Positions 59,939-64,000 of a DNA stretch of 64,000 nt are shown piece by piece (within the stretch, counting starts at the first letter, position 1; each line of letters opens with the position of its first letter). The position numbers were made by a program, and so were the translations under genes. Source of the DNA: Impatiens glandulifera. Its lineage: Eukaryota > Streptophyta > Magnoliopsida > Ericales > Balsaminaceae. The stretch covers positions 139,057,520-139,121,519 of the forward strand of contig NC_061862.1 in NCBI RefSeq assembly GCF_907164915.1, in the 5' to 3' direction. The notes beneath the pieces are model-generated. The model had not been told where the DNA came from. It saw only the letters and a program-made list of their open reading frames with translations, and did not search any database.

Positions 59939-62900
59939 ATGTCACAAAACAAAGCCAACAACATGCAAGTGGTTACTTCCCACTCCCGAGAGATCGTCAT
60001 GGCTGTTTGTAACAGCATAAACGAAACCGGCCCCAATCCTGTATCCAACGACAATCCCGGCAATAAACTAGACATGTAGGTTAATCATATTGTGTTTATA
60101 TATTTTTGATTAATATTACACCTGTTTATTCCATATATTTTTGAAATGCTGATTTTTGTTATCTCACTGAAAATAATATGTTGGAGGCTTTTTATGAATA
60201 AATATGAAAGGTAGAGGAAGAGAAATACGAAGACGAAGACGAAGTCATCGACTGATGAATCAGTTTCTACTGTTGCTGTGGAAGCTACTGATATTGTTAC
60301 CGGTACACTCGATGAAGATTCACCACCTCCCCCCCAAAACCACCAAAAAAAGGAAAGTAGCATTTCTAACAAGATCATCCTCTCATGGCCTTTTTCACAT
60401 TATTCCTAAATTGAGCGTACAACAGAAGGAAGATGTGAAGGAAATCGGGTTCGGTTCTCTTCTTACATTGGGTGTCTCTAATTGCCCTGGTCATTTTTCG
60501 AAACACGTAGTCAGATGTTTCGACCTCGAGAAGACCTCTCTCGTATTGGCCAACGGTGATGAGATCCTTATCAATGAAGACCTTGTCTAGTCTGTGCTAA
60601 ACCTCCCGAGAAGGCCAAAGAACATAGTTGAGGTCGTCGGGGCGGACAAGAATAATGACCCTGAGTATTTTAATTTCATGAGGGACTGGAAGGTCAGATG
60701 GACCGGGGAAGAATAAACTTCTTCTCCTGAAACACTTTCTATGATACCCAAAATATTAAGTAACACAAGTGCAGACAACAATTTCAAAATTGACTTTGTA
60801 GTCTTTGTTGTGTCGAGTTTTTTATGTCCAGTTCAAAATTCACGAGCCAGGTAATCATTTTTTCATATCTATTATATATCTATTTGTATTTGTGAATACT
60901 TACCCATGTATTATATTAAATCAGGTGGAAAATTCTCAAATCCTTAATTGATGTTGATAACATAAAGAATCTGAATTGATGCTCATTCACACTACAAAGA
61001 TTAGTTGAAAGTGTGGCAAGTTGGCAAAAAAAGATAAACAAGACAAAATACCATATTTTGATGGACCTCTAACCTTATTATTGGTAAATAATTTCTTTCT
61101 TGTATATGATTTATAGATATTTAATATTCACTTAAATGTTTCCCATTCCTTTGGTTCAGATTTGCTACCTTGACGGTGTTTTTGTCGATGGTGTACGTCA
61201 TCCTTATTAAAGGTTTGTACCAATCATCTATTGCTGGGATGAAACCACATTGTTAGAGATTACCACGTTAGAAGGTCGCGCGTGAGGTTTTGGGCTGGGC
61301 AGGGCAGGGTCACGCATAACAGATAAAGAACCTGAGATTCCAGTTCATTTATTGGAATTACCTGAAGACGATGATCAGGTATGTTGAAAGAATAAATTGA
61401 CTCTCATTTGTCTATACTTTCTTGTTTTTAAGACTAATAATGTATGTTTTTAATAATCTACAGATGTTAACATCCAAAATCTTGCAAACCTTTAAAGATA
61501 CAGCACAACAGCTTAATTACTTATCAAGGGAGTTGGAGAAACGCAACATCGATCCGAAGCCTTTTTTTAGGCTGGTTTCCTGAACCTAATAGAGTCTAAA
61601 GGGTTCATGAAACACTTGAAGGTGAATAATGATGAGGTTTGTGTAAGTAGGGAAGATCCTCCTGATCCAAAGGAGGTACTTGGGGACACTTTAAAGAGTT
61701 TCGTGTTGAAAGTGAATAGTTCCCCCTGATGATGCAGCAAATGATGACAATGAAGATCCTCCTGATCCAATGGAGGGACTTGGCGACCCTTTAGAGAGTG
61801 TGGGATTGAAAATGAATAGTCCCCCCGTGATGATGCAACAAATGATCACAGTGAAGATCCTCCTAATCCAAAGGAGGGACTTGGCGACCCTTTAGAGAGT
61901 GTTGGGTTGAAAACGAATAGTCCCCACCGTGAGGATGCAGTAGAAGAACACAATGAAGATCCTGATCCAAAGGAGGAACTTGGGGACAGTTTAGAGAGTG
62001 TGGGGTTGATAATGAATAGTCATCCCTCTAAGGATGCAGCAGAAGAGCACAGAGAAGATCCTCCTAATCCAAGGGATGTAGGTGGGGACACTTTAGAGAG
62101 TGACGGGTTTAAAATGAATAGTCCACCCCGTGAGGAAGATGAGCACAATGAAGAATCTACTGATCCTCCCGTTGTTCAACAGAAAAATGAGGGTGAGCTA
62201 ACCAAAGCTTCTGAAGCTGCTGCTGATGAATCTTCTGAATATGAAGATCATGGGGGACGCGTCAACATTAGAGACCATTCGAATAGGAAGATATCAAAAA
62301 TTCCAGTGTACCTTCAATCCCCCTACATGCAAGTCATTGCGCAGAAGTTGAATAAAATAACGAACAAGGAACAGAGATTGGCCGATTATGTGTTTTATGA
62401 AGACCTTGATGAAACGTAAGTGAACCATGCTTTTATAAATTTTAAATATTAAAATAGTTATGTTGTAAATGAATCTACTTTTGCAGGGAGGTACTGTACA
62501 AAGGGTTTCCAGGTAATATAATCCGTGCACAATTGCGAACAATGAAAGATGAAGAAGAAGTTGCGAGCAAAGCGGTGGACGCTTGGGCCATTCATTTGCA
62601 CTACAAATTCAGTAGGTTTGCAAGGAATGAAAAACGAATAATTTGTTTTTCCACAATATCATATGTAAGTTCTCTTCACTTGGTTTTGTGTTATGTATTA
62701 CTCAATGTTCATGAATTTGATACTTTAGAGTTAATTTCCAGATTCACATGCAATTTGATTATGAAACGTTTGCCTGTTGCCTCAAAGAAGACATGAATAA
62801 CTTCAAAATTACAGAAGAACTCATAACAAATGTTGACCTGGTATGTTATGAACCATTCCAATTAACGATTTCCGTTTATGCTTGTATATATGCAATGATA

Positions 62901-63290
62901 TACAATAATTCATGTTTATATTCTTTTCACAGATATTCCTACCGGTCCTCCATGAAAAGCATTACTTCCTTGTATGTGTCAATATGTCTCTCTCAACAAT
63001 CTAAGTATTAGACAACGCCGGACATTCTAAGGGTGTTAAAGTTCTAGAGAAGTATACCAATTTAAGTCGACACATTATGTATTTTGGCGCTTTCTTGTTA
63101 GGTATGGGTTTATCTGGGGTAGCTGAAAAAATTAATAACATGAAAAAAAAAAACGGCTCCAAAGTTGAAGTGGGAAGATAGAATAAACAAAGACGACTGT
63201 GGTATATATTTAATGAGACATATGGAAACATATAGAGGAGAGATCAAAGGCTGAGGATATTGACTTCAATAGCAATGTAAGTGTTAAAAC
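59939..63290 (+). pseudogene. Ulp1/SENP-like cysteine protease gene of a MULE, decayed
   Basis: Exon-like pieces resemble the proteins encoded by Ulp1-carrying plant transposons. 59939-60075 codes for MSQNKANNMQVV. 60340-60590 codes for KVAFLTRSSSHGLFHIIPK and EIGFGSLLTLGVSNCPGHF, then PRRPKNIVEVVGA (60600-60640), the usual N-terminal region of these proteins. 60951-61070 has LVESVASWQKKINKTKYHIL. A tandem acidic repeat follows (61655-62165). The C-terminal Ulp1 domain lies in 62487-63210: VDAWAIHLHYKFSRF, VLHEKHYFLVCVN with the catalytic His codon at 62960-62962, VLDN near 63003-63013, and DDCGIYLMRHMETY with the catalytic Cys at 63198-63200. Stops (60715, 60977, 61051, 62999 and others) and a frameshift in the poly-A near 63140-63155 make it non-functional. 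Family members are thought to remove SUMO-like tags. Confidence 0.8.
61655..62165 (+). repeat. Coding tandem repeat, ~100 bp, five copies and a partial
   Basis: Units starting 'gatcctcctgatccaaagga' (variants) at 61655, 61755, 61856, 61958 and 62057, with a partial unit to about 62165. In the open frame (61907 onward) they code for acidic segments such as EDPDPKEELGDSLESVGL. Spacing of 99-102 bases is not always a multiple of three, so the copies are now in different frames. Confidence 0.88.
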
Positions 63291-64000
63291 ATATGTTAGT
63301 CTATGACAATTTTTTATATGTTTTCTTATACTTTCTCTTGGGATGAAATATTTATACCGAATTCTTATATCAGACCACAATGTCAATAAGTTAAACATAA
63401 AGAAGTCAATTAGATTAAGAAATCTTTCGAGTCATATGTAAATGAATTTTAATTAGTGTACTTTCACATTAATATTATGCACTTATAATTTATTTGTGTT
63501 TATAATAGAAAACTTTAATTGATTATATTTCACATTCTGCTTTTCTTGCACCCATATTTTTAATCGAAATAACCGGACAAAGGTATTGAAAAATAAACAA
63601 AGCTAGCTTCAAAAGTCCCGTGATTATCAATTTATAAACGAAGAAAGCTTCACAAGTTCTGTTATTAAATTCTTAAACGAAACAAGCTTCATAAATTATG
63701 TTCTTAAATTCTTAAACGAAGCACCCATCACAAGTTCTGTTTTCAATTTTATAAACGAAGCTTGATTTTGAGTTTATAATACCATAAACGAATCTAGCTT
63801 CAAAATTTATGTTCTCAATTTCATAAACAAATCTTGCCTCACAAGGTTCAGTTTTTCATATTTTAAACGAACGAATATAGCTTCACAAGTTATGTCTGTA
63901 AGTTCACATTGGTGCTTTCATGTACCGCCCCTACCTGGGTAATGTAAAAATGTTAATGCATGAATGGAAATTCATTTATTGCTTCTTGTGAAGAGGCATT
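63291..64000. repeat. Right-hand array of the Ulp1 element
   Basis: 63291-63590 is AT-rich with no feature. From 63590 to 63880 degenerate units of about 40-55 bases repeat 'aaacgaagctagcttcacaagttctgttnt'. The final 120 bases include 'tcatgtaccgcccctacc', which recalls the 'catgtaaaacggaatg' and 'ccgcc' motifs on the left in inverted form. The terminus is outside the window. Confidence 0.6.

Larger units (their letters stand above)
58282..64000 (+). mobile_element. Large element with terminal arrays and a Ulp1-type protease gene
   Basis: The left block 58282-58460 matches 10094-10262. It is followed by an 88-bp duplication, a ~291-bp three-copy array, a coding region with several introns, and at 63590-63880 a new array of 'aaacgaagctagcttcacaag' units. 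This right array is the inverted counterpart of the left sequence at 59640-59790 ('gtgaagctagcatcgttta', 'cttcgtttatgaaat'). Plant MULEs that carry Ulp1-like proteases (the Kaonashi type) have this layout. The right end is beyond the window and no target duplication can be checked. Confidence 0.65.

Noticed and set aside
59875..60378. Minus-strand frames over the Ulp1 gene 5' region
   Set aside because: They oppose the plus-strand exons with the conserved transposon-protein motifs and show no domain of their own.

Overview
The window is nuclear DNA from a flowering plant, most likely a eudicot. It is AT-rich, has spliced genes, HSP70 and F-box/kelch sequences of plant type, and is packed with Ty1/copia, Ty3/gypsy and Mutator-like (MULE) elements that use tRNA-iMet primer sites. 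I cannot name the species. Only one ordinary host gene looks fully intact: a single-exon F-box/kelch gene (47916-48932, minus).

Layout. 1-3819: a copia element on the minus strand, open to the window edge. 3840-13800: an HSP70 gene (5437-7226), its 3' flank split by a 2-kb foldback element (7431-9467), then a repeat-rich element carrying a broken tandem-BRCT gene (10094-12695), then a truncated HSP70 copy (12908-13429). 13800-19237: gene-poor DNA with a copia scrap and a non-autonomous MULE (16791-18231) bounded by a perfect 10-bp target duplication. 19238-23484: a decayed copia with 5-bp target duplication. 24168-27745: local repeats, a long (TA)n tract, a second HSP70 gene (25463-27233) that is broken at its splice junction, and another HSP70 scrap. 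27746-37485: a gypsy remnant whose LTR holds a MULE, which in turn holds a 6.5-kb copia. 37763-42756: an HSP70 scrap split by a copia element. 42757-46590: a second foldback-type element and a copia remnant lacking its RT core. 47240-48932: one more HSP70 relic and the F-box gene. 49270-58231: an old copia interrupted by a younger copia. 58282-64000: a large element with long terminal repeat arrays and a decayed Ulp1-type cysteine protease gene.

Two themes tie the window together. First, HSP70 has been duplicated repeatedly: two near full-length copies and at least four relics. The copies with the relevant region share an Asn-to-Ile change in the ATPase domain, and the two long copies stop before the C-terminal lid. 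The first copy is still translatable. The second has a 10-base deletion at the intron acceptor that removes the Asp-Ala-Lys-Arg codons and shifts the frame. Second, the mobile elements are nested, and several insertions are proved by exact target-site duplications.

The most unusual observation is that the same 5' block and the same kind of ~270-290 bp tandem array precede two unrelated cargoes: a BARD1/BRCA1-like tandem BRCT fragment (10094-12695) and a Ulp1-like protease (58282 onward). This suggests one transposon family that captured a DNA-repair gene fragment.
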